Shown: piece after piece, positions 1 through 6,378 of the stretch
Numbering within the stretch: the first letter of the stretch is position 1
How the letters are laid out: the number at the start of each line of letters is the position of its first letter
Assembly (NCBI RefSeq): GCF_018614055.1
Contig: NZ_JAGGPB010000019.1
Location: 1-64,000 of the forward strand
From: Streptomyces sp. ISL-98
GTDB taxonomy: Bacteria > Actinomycetota > Actinomycetes > Streptomycetales > Streptomycetaceae
Direction of reading: 5' to 3'
DNA: 64,000 nt
The notes under the pieces: generated by a model
Told to the model about the DNA's origin: nothing
Database searches by the model: none
Seen by the model: the letters and a program-made list of their open reading frames with translations, nothing else
Program-made: the position numbers and the translations under genes

Positions 1-180
1 GGAATATCGCCCGCTGTTCTCAGCGTCCTCTCTGTGTTTGCCTACCCGACGAATGGGCCGGTAGGACTTCAAAGGAACCACCAACCCACCGAAGTGGGCC
101 GGGGTATCAACATATCTGGCGTTGACTTTTGGCACGCTGTTGAGTTCTCAAGGAACGGACGCTTCCTTTGTACTCACCCT
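1..180 (-). ncRNA. 5' leader of an rRNA operon (16S gene lies beyond the left edge)
   Basis: On the minus strand this stretch reads as the pre-16S leader found upstream of Streptomyces rRNA genes: the block beginning TTGAGAACTCAACAGCGTG, followed by a run about CAACGCCAGATATGTTGATACC and then GGTTCCTTTGAA. Such leaders carry processing and antitermination signals. The 16S gene itself would start beyond position 1 and is not visible. The match is from recall of typical Streptomyces leaders, not an alignment. Short open frames on the plus strand here are not credible genes. Confidence 0.85.
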
Positions 181-224
181 CGCGGGCTTTCCTCCGGGCT
201 TTCGTTCGGTATTTCGTGTTTCCG

Positions 225-415
225 ACTCTATCAGACTCTTTCGCGTCCGACTTCCTCGGTGCTTTCCAGTTCTTCGCTTTCGCGTTTCCCTTTCCGGCGG
301 TTCCGACTCTATCAGATCCTTTCGGGCCTGACTCCCAGTCAGCGGGTTTTGTCTTTCCGGCTGTTGGGCCGTTCCGACGAGCGAGACTTTAGCGGAATCC
401 TGGCTCCCGAGCTAA
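225..415 (-). promoter_or_regulatory. three tandem rRNA promoters
   Basis: Three promoter-like units point left. Minus-strand -10 elements are TAAAGT (386-391), TAGAGT (306-311) and TAGAGT (225-230). Each has a candidate -35 exactly 18 bp upstream: TTAGCT (410-415), GGAGTC (330-335) and GAAGTC (249-254). The last two units share the same context CTGATAGAGTCGGAA, so they look like duplicated promoters. Streptomyces rRNA operons are known to use several tandem promoters, mainly served by the housekeeping sigma factor. A possible further unit with -10 TACTTT near 466-471 has no convincing -35. Confidence 0.75.
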
Positions 416-578
416 TCGGGCGGCGTCCCTTCGAACGCGGATTCCTCATTTCGCAAAGACGCACAAAAGTAGGACGACAGTGTCGTTCGCTCTAGTGGTT
501 GTTGCGGAATGGCTGTCCGGGGACCGACCGGGGCCGGTGCTCACGTCGGACAACTCGGAGAACACTACGGAGGGGGCA

Positions 579-662
579 ATGCCCTGTCAACTGAGGGCCT
601 GCGGAGCTACAGTGAGGCCCGTGACTACGCGCACGTGCACTCATCAGTGGCGGGCCGCCTGA
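579..662 (+). CDS. Trp-codon leader peptide of the trpS attenuator (27 aa)
   Basis: A short ORF starts at ATG 579 behind a strong GGAGG (569-573, 5-nt spacing) and ends at TGA 660-662. It encodes 27 residues ending HQWRAA, with its single Trp codon (TGG 648-650) four codons before the stop. Arm 1 of the downstream hairpin begins 3 nt after this codon. A ribosome waiting for charged tRNA-Trp would cover arm 1. Its placement just before trpS fits ribosome-mediated attenuation, which has been reported (from memory) for the auxiliary, indolmycin-resistant trpS of S. coelicolor. A shorter version from GTG 621 is possible but has a poor ribosome site. Confidence 0.7.
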   Translation: MPCQLRACGATVRPVTTRTCTHQWRAA

Positions 663-713
663 CGGCGGCCGGCAACACATGCGCGTTCAACGGCCGCCGC
701 TTCGGCGGCCGTT
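653..713 (+). promoter_or_regulatory. transcription attenuator with mutually exclusive hairpins upstream of trpS
   Basis: Hairpin 1:2 pairs GGCCGCC (653-659) with GGCGGCC (664-670). Hairpin 3:4 is a 10-bp perfect stem, AACGGCCGCC (689-698) with GGCGGCCGTT (704-713), the likely terminator although it lacks a U tract. Arms 2 and 3 are complementary over 9 bp (663-671 with 691-699), so an antiterminator 2:3 excludes both other hairpins. The Trp codon of the leader peptide ends 3 nt before arm 1. A ribosome stalled at it would block arm 1, favour 2:3 and allow read-through into trpS. This is a textbook attenuator logic read directly from the sequence. Confidence 0.75.
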
Positions 714-774
714 CGTGTATCTCCCTCCGGGGGTCGGCCGCTGGTAGCGGCGGCTCCGACCAGGAGGCAAAGAG

Positions 775-1773
775 ATGACGCGAATCTTCAGCGGGGTCAA
801 GCCGACCGGGCACCTGACGCTGGGCAACTACCTCGGGGCCGTCCGGCGGTGGGCCGAGACCGATCAGCACCGGGCCGACGCGCTGTTCTGCGTCGTGGAC
901 CTGCACGCGCTGACCGTCGAACACGATCCGGCCCGGGTGCAGAGACTCAGTCGGCAGGCGGCGACCCTGCTGCTGGCGGCCGGGCTGGACCCGGCGCTGT
1001 GCACCTTGTTCGTACAGAGCCATGTGGATGAACATGCGCGGCTCTCCTTTGTACTGGAGTGCACGGCCACGGACGGGGAACTGCGGCGGATGATCCAGTA
1101 CAAGGAGAAGAGCGCGCAGGCGCGGGGCGCCGGGGAGAGTGTGCGGCTGTCGCTGCTGACGTATCCGGTGCTGATGGCGGCGGACATTCTGGCGTACGGG
1201 ACCGATGAGGTTCCTGTGGGTGATGACCAGACGCAGCATGTGGAGCTCACGCGGGACCTGGCGGTCCGCTTCAACCAGAAGTACGGGCACACCTTTGTGG
1301 TTCCGAAAGCCACCCATCCGGCGGTGGCCGCGCGTGTCATGGATCTTCAGGACCCCACTTCCAAGATGGGGAAGTCGCATGCGGCCACCGCGGGGATCGT
1401 CTATCTGCTGGACGAGCCCGAGGTGGTGCGGAAGAAGATCATGCGGGCGGTGACCGACAGCGGGCGCGAGGTCGAGTACGACCGGGAGGCCAAGCCGGGG
1501 GTCGCGAATCTGCTGGATGTGCTCGCGGCTTGTGAGAGTGGGAACCCGGAAGCGCTGGCCGGTGTATATGAGTCGTACGGAGCGTTGAAGAAGGACACCG
1601 CGGAGGCTGTCGTCGAGCTCCTGCGGCCGGTGCGGGAGCGGCACGCAGAGCTGGCGGCCGACCCCGGGTACGTGGACCAGGTGCTGAAGGAGGGGGCTGA
1701 GCGGGCTCGGGGGATGGCCCGGCCGAGGGTGGATGAGGCCTACCGGGCCATCGGGCTGCTGCCGGCGGGCTGA
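775..1773 (+). CDS. trpS: tryptophanyl-tRNA synthetase
   Basis: This class Ic synthetase charges tRNA-Trp in the cytoplasm. The 332 aa length is normal for TrpRS. The HIGH-type signature TGHLTLGN lies at residues 11-18 and the KMSKS-type loop KMGKS at 197-201. The ATG has GGAGG 8 nt upstream. The leader peptide and attenuator upstream suggest that synthesis rises when charged tRNA-Trp is scarce. Many Streptomyces carry a constitutive housekeeping TrpRS and a second, inducible, indolmycin-resistant one; the attenuator and the neighbouring proC and AraC-type gene suggest this is the inducible copy. Drug resistance itself cannot be read from the sequence here. Its 3' end overlaps the convergent regulator gene by 34 bp. 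Confidence 0.95.
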   Translation: MTRIFSGVKPTGHLTLGNYLGAVRRWAETDQHRADALFCVVDLHALTVEHDPARVQRLSRQAATLLLAAGLDPALCTLFVQSHVDEHARLSFVLECTATDGELRRMIQYKEKSAQARGAGESVRLSLLTYPVLMAADILAYGTDEVPVGDDQTQHVELTRDLAVRFNQKYGHTFVVPKATHPAVAARVMDLQDPTSKMGKSHAATAGIVYLLDEPEVVRKKIMRAVTDSGREVEYDREAKPGVANLLDVLAACESGNPEALAGVYESYGALKKDTAEAVVELLRPVRERHAELAADPGYVDQVLKEGAERARGMARPRVDEAYRAIGLLPAG

Positions 1774-2744
1774 GTCTGAGGTTGGCGGAACGCGGCGCGG
1801 TAGTTGCGCGGGCTGGTTGCGAGGTGGGCGGCGAAGTGCTGGCGCATGGTCACCTCGCTGCCGAAGCCCGCGCGGCGGGCCACTTCGGGGATGGGGTGGT
1901 CCGTGCGTTCCAGCAGTTTCCGCGCGGCGGCGAGGCGCTGGGTGATGAGCCAGCGCTGCGGGGTTGTGCCGGTGGTGGCGGAGAAGTGCCGGGCGAAGGA
2001 ACGGGGGGACATGCCGGCGCGGGACGCGAGGTCGTTGACCGTGAGCGGTTCGTCGAGGTGACGCAGGGCGTATTCGCGTACGTAGGCGAGGGTGTCGGCG
2101 TCGCGGTCCGCGCGTGGGGTGGGCTGCTCGATGAACTGGGCCTGGGTGCCGGTGCGGAAGGGGGCGGTGACCATCGAGCGGGCGATGGCTGCGGCGGCTT
2201 CGGCGCCGTGAGCCGTGCGGACGAGGTGCAGGCACAGGTCGATCCCGGCGGCGGTGCCTGCGGAGGTCCAGATGTTGTCGTCCTCGATGAAGAGGGCGTC
2301 GGGGACGACGGTGACGAGGGGGTGGTGCGCGCGGAGGAGGTGGGCGAGGTTCCAGTGGGTGATGGCACGGCGGCCGTCGAGGAGGCCTGCCTGGGCGAGG
2401 GTGAAGGCGCCGCCGCACAGGGCGGCGATGGGGGTGCCTCGGGTGTGGGCTCGGCGTAGCGCGTCCAGGACCTGAGCCGGGGCCGGGGTGAGGTGGTCGT
2501 CGAGGCCCGGGACTACGAGCAGGTCGGCGTCTGCGAGCCAGCCGAAGGTGCGGTCGGGGGTGAGCGTGAGGCCGCCGCGCATGGGAACGGGGGTGCGCTC
2601 GGCGGCGACTCGGCGCAGGTCGAATTCGGGGACGCCGCGGTCCGTGCGGTCGACGCCCCAGACCTCGGTGATGACGGAGACGTCGAAGGCGCGGATGCCC
2701 GGGAAGGAGAGGAGCGCGATGCGGGTGGTCTCTTGGGAGGTCAC
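1740..2744 (-). CDS. GlxA-type AraC family regulator with DJ-1/PfpI domain
   Basis: The 334 aa protein has an N-terminal DJ-1/PfpI-like domain (about residues 8-180, beginning RIALLSFPGIRAFDVSVI) and a C-terminal AraC double helix-turn-helix (about 220-320, with MSPRSFARHFSATTGTTPQRW). This architecture is the GlxA family of transcription activators; the DJ-1 part usually acts as a ligand sensor without peptidase activity. The start is GTG 2744, without a clear Shine-Dalgarno but with a TTTACT hexamer just upstream, so a leaderless mRNA is possible. It is divergent from the cysteine hydrolase gene with a perfect palindrome between them, suggesting that it controls that gene. The ligand is unknown. 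Confidence 0.88.
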   Translation of the reverse strand: MTSQETTRIALLSFPGIRAFDVSVITEVWGVDRTDRGVPEFDLRRVAAERTPVPMRGGLTLTPDRTFGWLADADLLVVPGLDDHLTPAPAQVLDALRRAHTRGTPIAALCGGAFTLAQAGLLDGRRAITHWNLAHLLRAHHPLVTVVPDALFIEDDNIWTSAGTAAGIDLCLHLVRTAHGAEAAAAIARSMVTAPFRTGTQAQFIEQPTPRADRDADTLAYVREYALRHLDEPLTVNDLASRAGMSPRSFARHFSATTGTTPQRWLITQRLAAARKLLERTDHPIPEVARRAGFGSEVTMRQHFAAHLATSPRNYRAAFRQPQTQPAGSSPMAR

Positions 2745-2756
2745 CTTGGCAGTAAA

Positions 2757-2770
2757 CCATCGATCGATGG
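2757..2770. promoter_or_regulatory. 14-bp perfect palindrome in the divergent AraC/hydrolase promoter
   Basis: CCATCGATCGATGG is perfectly self-complementary and sits in the 74-bp gap between the two divergent starts (2744 and 2819). It could be an operator, but AraC proteins often bind direct repeats, so the binding factor is uncertain. Confidence 0.4.
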
Positions 2771-2818
2771 CTTTCTCTGGTCTGTGGCGTGCGGTGGTGG
2801 GGCGGCAGCATCGTCGGC

Positions 2819-3427
2819 ATGGAGATCGCAGAGAACGCAGCGCTGGTGGTTGTCGACGTACAGAAGGGGTTCGACGAGGAGGGGCACTGGGGGACGCGGA
2901 ACAATCCGGCGGCCGATGACAACATCGCCGCGCTGATCGACGTATGGCAGGCGACGGGACGGCCGGTCGTGTTCGTACGGCATGACTCGACGAAGCCCGG
3001 GTCGCCGCTGCGGGCGGGGCACGAGGGGAACGACTTCAAGGAGTACGTGGAGCAGCGGCGCGGGAAGAGGACCGGGGCGGAGCTACTGGTGACGAAGAGC
3101 GTGAACTCCGCGTTCTACGGGGTGCCTGATCTGGATGCGTGGCTGAAGGGAGCGGGGCGTGGCCAGATTGTGGTAGCCGGGATCCAGACCAATATGTGCG
3201 CGGAAACCACGGCGCGGATGGGCGGGAACCTGGGGTACGAGGTGTTCTTCGCGCTGGATGCGACGTACACGTTCGACGGGGTCGGGCCTTGGGGTTGGAC
3301 GTTGAGCGCGGACGAGCTGGCGCGGGCCACCGCCGTGTCGCTGCACGGCGGTGGGTTCGCGAAGGTGGTGGCTACGGAGGAGCTGGTGCGGGCCGCGGGG
3401 GCCGTCGGGGTGGGCTCGGGCGGCTAG
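2819..3427 (+). CDS. isochorismatase-family cysteine hydrolase
   Basis: The 202 aa protein has the isochorismatase/nicotinamidase fold. The Asp-Lys-Cys triad is visible: Asp in VVVDVQKGF near residue 13, Lys in VTKSVNSAF near 90, and Cys in IQTNMCAETT near 125, preceded by the usual cis-peptide region. Members hydrolyse nicotinamide, isochorismate or other amides and cytosolic substrates. ATG 2819 was chosen because the family pattern starts there; an upstream in-frame start at 2789 would add ten atypical residues. No strong ribosome site is present. The divergent GlxA-type regulator probably responds to the same substrate. The exact substrate cannot be predicted. Confidence 0.85.
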   Translation: MEIAENAALVVVDVQKGFDEEGHWGTRNNPAADDNIAALIDVWQATGRPVVFVRHDSTKPGSPLRAGHEGNDFKEYVEQRRGKRTGAELLVTKSVNSAFYGVPDLDAWLKGAGRGQIVVAGIQTNMCAETTARMGGNLGYEVFFALDATYTFDGVGPWGWTLSADELARATAVSLHGGGFAKVVATEELVRAAGAVGVGSGG

Positions 3428-3439
3428 GGCGCTTCCTGC

Positions 3440-3670
3440 GGATCAGGCCGACTTCGCGGTGCGGCTCCTTCTCTGTGCTGGTGAGCGGGGCCTGGTGCGT
3501 GCAGCTGCAAGGCGGAGGAGGGAGCCGACGCAATGGGGGTCCCCCTGCTCGAGCGCAAGTCGAGAACTTGGGGAAGTCGGCGACGGACGACAACGCCGGA
3601 GGGGGCCCCTGACCCTTAGGCCTAGGGGGAGCGCGTGCTGCCAGGCCCCGCGGCGCAGGCTTGAGCCGCC
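3440..3670. repeat. intergenic region with a Streptomyces-type dispersed repeat
   Basis: The 252-bp gap between two convergent genes contains a palindromic core at 3534-3577: GGGGGTCCCCC, then CTCGAGCGCAAGTCGAG and AACTTGGGGAA. A degenerate copy with the same order of elements lies at 55466-55507. From memory, this family of GGGGTCCCCC...CTTGGGGA elements is scattered through many Streptomyces intergenic regions. It may form RNA hairpins that terminate the two convergent transcripts. No gene is seen here. Confidence 0.5.
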
Positions 3671-3679
3671 GGAGACGCC

Positions 3680-4489
3680 CTAACCGTTGCCGGAGGCCAG
3701 TTCGCGGCTGCGGTCGCGGGCTGCTTCCAGGGCGGCGATGAGTGCGGCTCGTACACCGTGGTTCTCGAGTTCGCGGATCGCGTTGATGGTGGTGCCGGCG
3801 GGGGACGTGACCGCCTCGCGGAGCTTCACCGGGTGTTCGCCGCTGTCGCGGAGCATCACGGCTGCGCCGATGGCTGCCTGGACGATCAGGTCGTGGGCCT
3901 GGGCGCGGGGCAGGCCAAGGAGGATGCCGGCGTCGGTCATCGCCTCGACCAGGTAGTAGAAGTACGCCGGGCCCGAGCCGGAGAGGGCGGTTGCCGCGTC
4001 CTGCTGGGACTCGGGGACGCGGAGGGTCTTGCCCACGCCGCCGAAGATTTCCTCGGCGTGGGCGAGGTGCTCGGGTGTGGCGTGGCTGCCAGCCGAGATG
4101 ACGGACATCGCCTCGTCCACGAGGGCGGGGGTGTTCGTCATGACGCGGACTACGGGGGTGTTGGGGGCGAGGCGCTCTTCGAAGTACGCGGTCGGGATGC
4201 CGGCGGCGCCGCTGATGACGAGGCGGTCGGCGGGCACGTGGGGCGCGAGTTCGTCGAGGAGCTTGCCCATGTCCTGCGGCTTGACCGTGAGGATGAGGGT
4301 GTCGGCGCGTTTGGCGGCTTCGGCGTTGGTGACGGGCTCGACGCCGTAACGGGTGCGGAGCTCGTCGGCGCGCTCGGCGCGGCGGGCCGTGACCAGGAGG
4401 TCGGCGGGGTGCCAGCCTGCGCGGATCATTCCGCTCAGCAGGGCCTCGCCGATTTTCCCGGTGCCGAGGACTGCGACTTTCTGGGTCAT
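3680..4489 (-). CDS. proC: pyrroline-5-carboxylate reductase
   Basis: ProC carries out the last step of proline synthesis, the NAD(P)H-dependent reduction of 1-pyrroline-5-carboxylate. The 269 aa protein starts MTQKVAVLGTGKIGEALLSG, a Rossmann GxGxxG motif, and holds the family C-terminal segments GSGPAYFYYLVEAMTDAGI and SPAGTTINAI. ATG 4489 was chosen because GAGGTGA lies 5 nt upstream; an in-frame ATG at 4558 would add 23 unconserved residues. It is not tightly linked to other proline genes, but in mycobacteria proC also lies near a Ppx phosphatase and a TIM-barrel isomerase, as it does more loosely here. Confidence 0.95.
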   Translation of the reverse strand: MTQKVAVLGTGKIGEALLSGMIRAGWHPADLLVTARRAERADELRTRYGVEPVTNAEAAKRADTLILTVKPQDMGKLLDELAPHVPADRLVISGAAGIPTAYFEERLAPNTPVVRVMTNTPALVDEAMSVISAGSHATPEHLAHAEEIFGGVGKTLRVPESQQDAATALSGSGPAYFYYLVEAMTDAGILLGLPRAQAHDLIVQAAIGAAVMLRDSGEHPVKLREAVTSPAGTTINAIRELENHGVRAALIAALEAARDRSRELASGNG

Positions 4490-4612
4490 GCGGGTCACCT
4501 CGCCGGTGGTGTGCGTGTGTGCTTGGTGCTTGGGGCTGTTTGGTTGTTCTTGGGACATCTTCGCACCGGGGGCGGGGCCTGGGGCGGGGTGTCCGGTTGG
4601 CGGACCGGTGGG

Positions 4613-5350
4613 TCAGGTGGTGCGGCGGCGGAGGGTTGCCGCGCCCAGGGTCAGGACCAGTAGGGCGCAGGCCGCGACGACTGTGGCGTCGCGGATGAAG
4701 GTGGCTGTGACGTCCGTGTGGCGCAGGACCTCGTTCATGCCGTCCACCGCGTATGACATGGGGAGGACGTTGGAGATGCCCTCCAGTACCGGGTGCATCG
4801 CGTCGCGCGGGGTGAAAAGGCCGCACAGCAGGAGCTGGGGGAAGATCACCGCCGGCATGAACTGGACCGCCTGGAATTCCGACGCCGCGAAGGCCGAGAC
4901 GAAGAGGCCCAGCGCTGTGCCGAGCAGCGCGTCCAGCAGGGCGATCAGGAGCAGTAGCCAGGGGGAGCCGATGACGTCCAGGTCCAGCAGCCAGAGGGAG
5001 ATTCCTGTGGCCAGGGCCGATTGGACGATGGCGAGTACGCCGAAGGCCAGGGCGTAGCCCGCGATCAGGTCGGCTTTGCCCAGCGGCATGGCGAGGAGGC
5101 GTTCGAGGGTGCCCGATGTGCGTTCGCGCAGGGTGGCGATGGATGTCACCAGGAACATCGTGATCATCGGGAAGATGCCGAGCAGTGACGCGCCGATGTT
5201 GTCGAAGGTCCGCGGGCTCGCGTCGAAGACGAAGCGGAGCAGCGTGATCATCACTACCGGGGTGAGGAGAAGCAGCGCGATCGTGCGGGGGTCGTGGCGC
5301 AGTTGAGCCAGGACGCGGGCGGCGGTGGCGAGGGTGCGGGACGCGTTCAT
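4613..5350 (-). CDS. ABC-2 type transporter permease
   Basis: The 245 aa membrane protein has about six hydrophobic segments (for example TIALLLLTPVVMITLLRFVF and the AYALAFGVLAIVQSALATG region) and the ABC-2 permease layout, with a cytoplasmic loop RERTSGTLERLLAMPLGKAD. ATG 5350 overlaps the stop of the ATPase gene as ATGA and has AGGAG upstream, so the two are translationally coupled. Together they form an exporter half-transporter pair of the drug/polyketide efflux (DrrAB-like) class. The substrate is not predictable. Ends before proC with a 120-bp gap. Confidence 0.9.
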   Translation of the reverse strand: MNASRTLATAARVLAQLRHDPRTIALLLLTPVVMITLLRFVFDASPRTFDNIGASLLGIFPMITMFLVTSIATLRERTSGTLERLLAMPLGKADLIAGYALAFGVLAIVQSALATGISLWLLDLDVIGSPWLLLLIALLDALLGTALGLFVSAFAASEFQAVQFMPAVIFPQLLLCGLFTPRDAMHPVLEGISNVLPMSYAVDGMNEVLRHTDVTATFIRDATVVAACALLVLTLGAATLRRRTT

Positions 5351-6135
5351 CGTGAGCTCTCCTGGCGGGCGTTGGCCTCGTCCACCAGGTGGAGGAAGGC
5401 GTCCTCGACCGTGGCGGAGCGGGTGCGGGAGCGGAGGGCGTCGGGGGTGTCCTCGGCCAGGATCTCGCCTTCGCGCATGAGGAGGAGGCGGTGGCAGCGC
5501 TCGGCCTCGTCCATCACGTGGGAAGAGATGAGGAGCGTGGCGCCGCGGTCCGCGAGGGTGTGGAAGAGGTTCCACAGGTCGCGGCGGAGTACGGGGTCGA
5601 GGCCGACGGTCGGTTCGTCGAGTACGAGGAGTTCGGGCGTACCGAGGAGGGCGACAGCCAGGGACACGCGGCTGCTCTGGCCGCCGGAGAGGTTGCCGGC
5701 CAGGGCGGTTTCGTGGGAGGTGAGGTCGACGTCGGAGATGGCGCGGCTGACGGCCTCGTGGCGTGCGTCGCGGTGGTCGCGGCCGGGCTGGAGGACGGCC
5801 GCGAAGTATTCGAGATTCTGGCGGACCGTCAGGTCGGCGTAGACGGAGGGGGCCTGGGTCACGTAGCCGATGCGGGGGCGGAGGGTGGCGGCGCCTGCCG
5901 GGCTGCCCAGGACTTCGAGGGTGCCGGTGACTTTGGCCTGGGTGCCGACGATGGCCCGCATGAGGGTGGTTTTGCCACAGCCCGAGGGGCCCAGGAGGCC
6001 GGTGATCCTGCCTCGGGGTACGGCGAAGTCCAGGCCGCGGAGGACGGTGCGGGGGCCTCGTACGACGGTGAGGGCGCGGGCGGTCACGGCAGCCCCCTCT
6101 GCCGTGGCGGCGGGCCCGGGCGCATAATTCATCAT
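5347..6135 (-). CDS. ABC transporter ATP-binding protein (exporter type)
   Basis: The 262 aa protein contains Walker A GPSGCGKTT, Q-loop, signature LSGGQSSRVS, Walker B LLVLDEPTVGLD and an H-loop, so it powers the ABC-2 permease encoded just downstream. ATG 6135 is followed at once by a second ATG (6132). GGAGG lies 12 nt upstream of 6135, slightly far, so the start is uncertain by a few codons; a GTG at 6171 is less likely. The start codon lies inside an inverted repeat (6127-6144), which suggests repression at this site by an unlinked regulator. Confidence 0.92.
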   Translation of the reverse strand: MMNYAPGPAATAEGAAVTARALTVVRGPRTVLRGLDFAVPRGRITGLLGPSGCGKTTLMRAIVGTQAKVTGTLEVLGSPAGAATLRPRIGYVTQAPSVYADLTVRQNLEYFAAVLQPGRDHRDARHEAVSRAISDVDLTSHETALAGNLSGGQSSRVSLAVALLGTPELLVLDEPTVGLDPVLRRDLWNLFHTLADRGATLLISSHVMDEAERCHRLLLMREGEILAEDTPDALRSRTRSATVEDAFLHLVDEANARQESSR

Positions 6136-6144
6136 GCGATGAAT
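6127..6144. promoter_or_regulatory. inverted repeat over the start of the ABC exporter operon
   Basis: ATTCATC-ATGC-GATGAAT is a perfect 7-bp inverted repeat with a 4-bp centre, AT-rich against the local background. It covers the ATG of the ATPase gene. It fits an operator for a TetR- or PadR-like repressor, but none is encoded next to it. Confidence 0.4.
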
Positions 6145-6201
6145 AATCCTCCGGGCGGTGGTCCGCGTCAAGGCCCGGGAGGAGTGACCGCGCGTCGGGG
6201 T

Positions 6202-6253
6202 CGGTTACGTGAGCCGGTTACGTAAGCCGGTCACGTAGGCCGCTGACATAAGC
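6202..6253. repeat. four tandem 13-bp repeats upstream of sulP
   Basis: Four adjacent 13-bp units start at 6202, 6215, 6228 and 6241: CGGTTACGTGAGC, CGGTTACGTAAGC, CGGTCACGTAGGC and CGCTGACATAAGC. The best unit contains TTACGTAA, which is self-complementary. They lie in the 243-bp divergent gap between the ABC exporter and sulP, about 125-180 bp before the sulP start. The 13-bp period is not a helical multiple of 10.5. Arrays like this can bind a regulator cooperatively. Confidence 0.6.
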
Positions 6254-6378
6254 GGAAGCGGAACGTCTGCTTACTTATGACTCCGGGCGGGGACGATGCG
6301 TAACAGAACGTCCTGCGATGTCCGACTCCCTTGCGGAGTAAGGGATTTCGTGGGTTTTGGTGTCTGTGGAGGTTCCCT

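Noticed and set aside
34..495. Plus-strand open frames of 60-150 codons over the left edge
   Set aside because: They lie over an rRNA leader and tandem promoters on the other strand and lack coding-like codon use or ribosome sites.
625..3039. Very long minus-strand open frame (804 codons)
   Set aside because: It is a GC-rich shadow across trpS, a real regulator and a hydrolase; the sequence is Arg/Pro/His-rich with no domain.
4490..4558. Longer N-terminus for ProC
   Set aside because: The extra residues are unconserved and the internal ATG at 4489 has a strong ribosome site.
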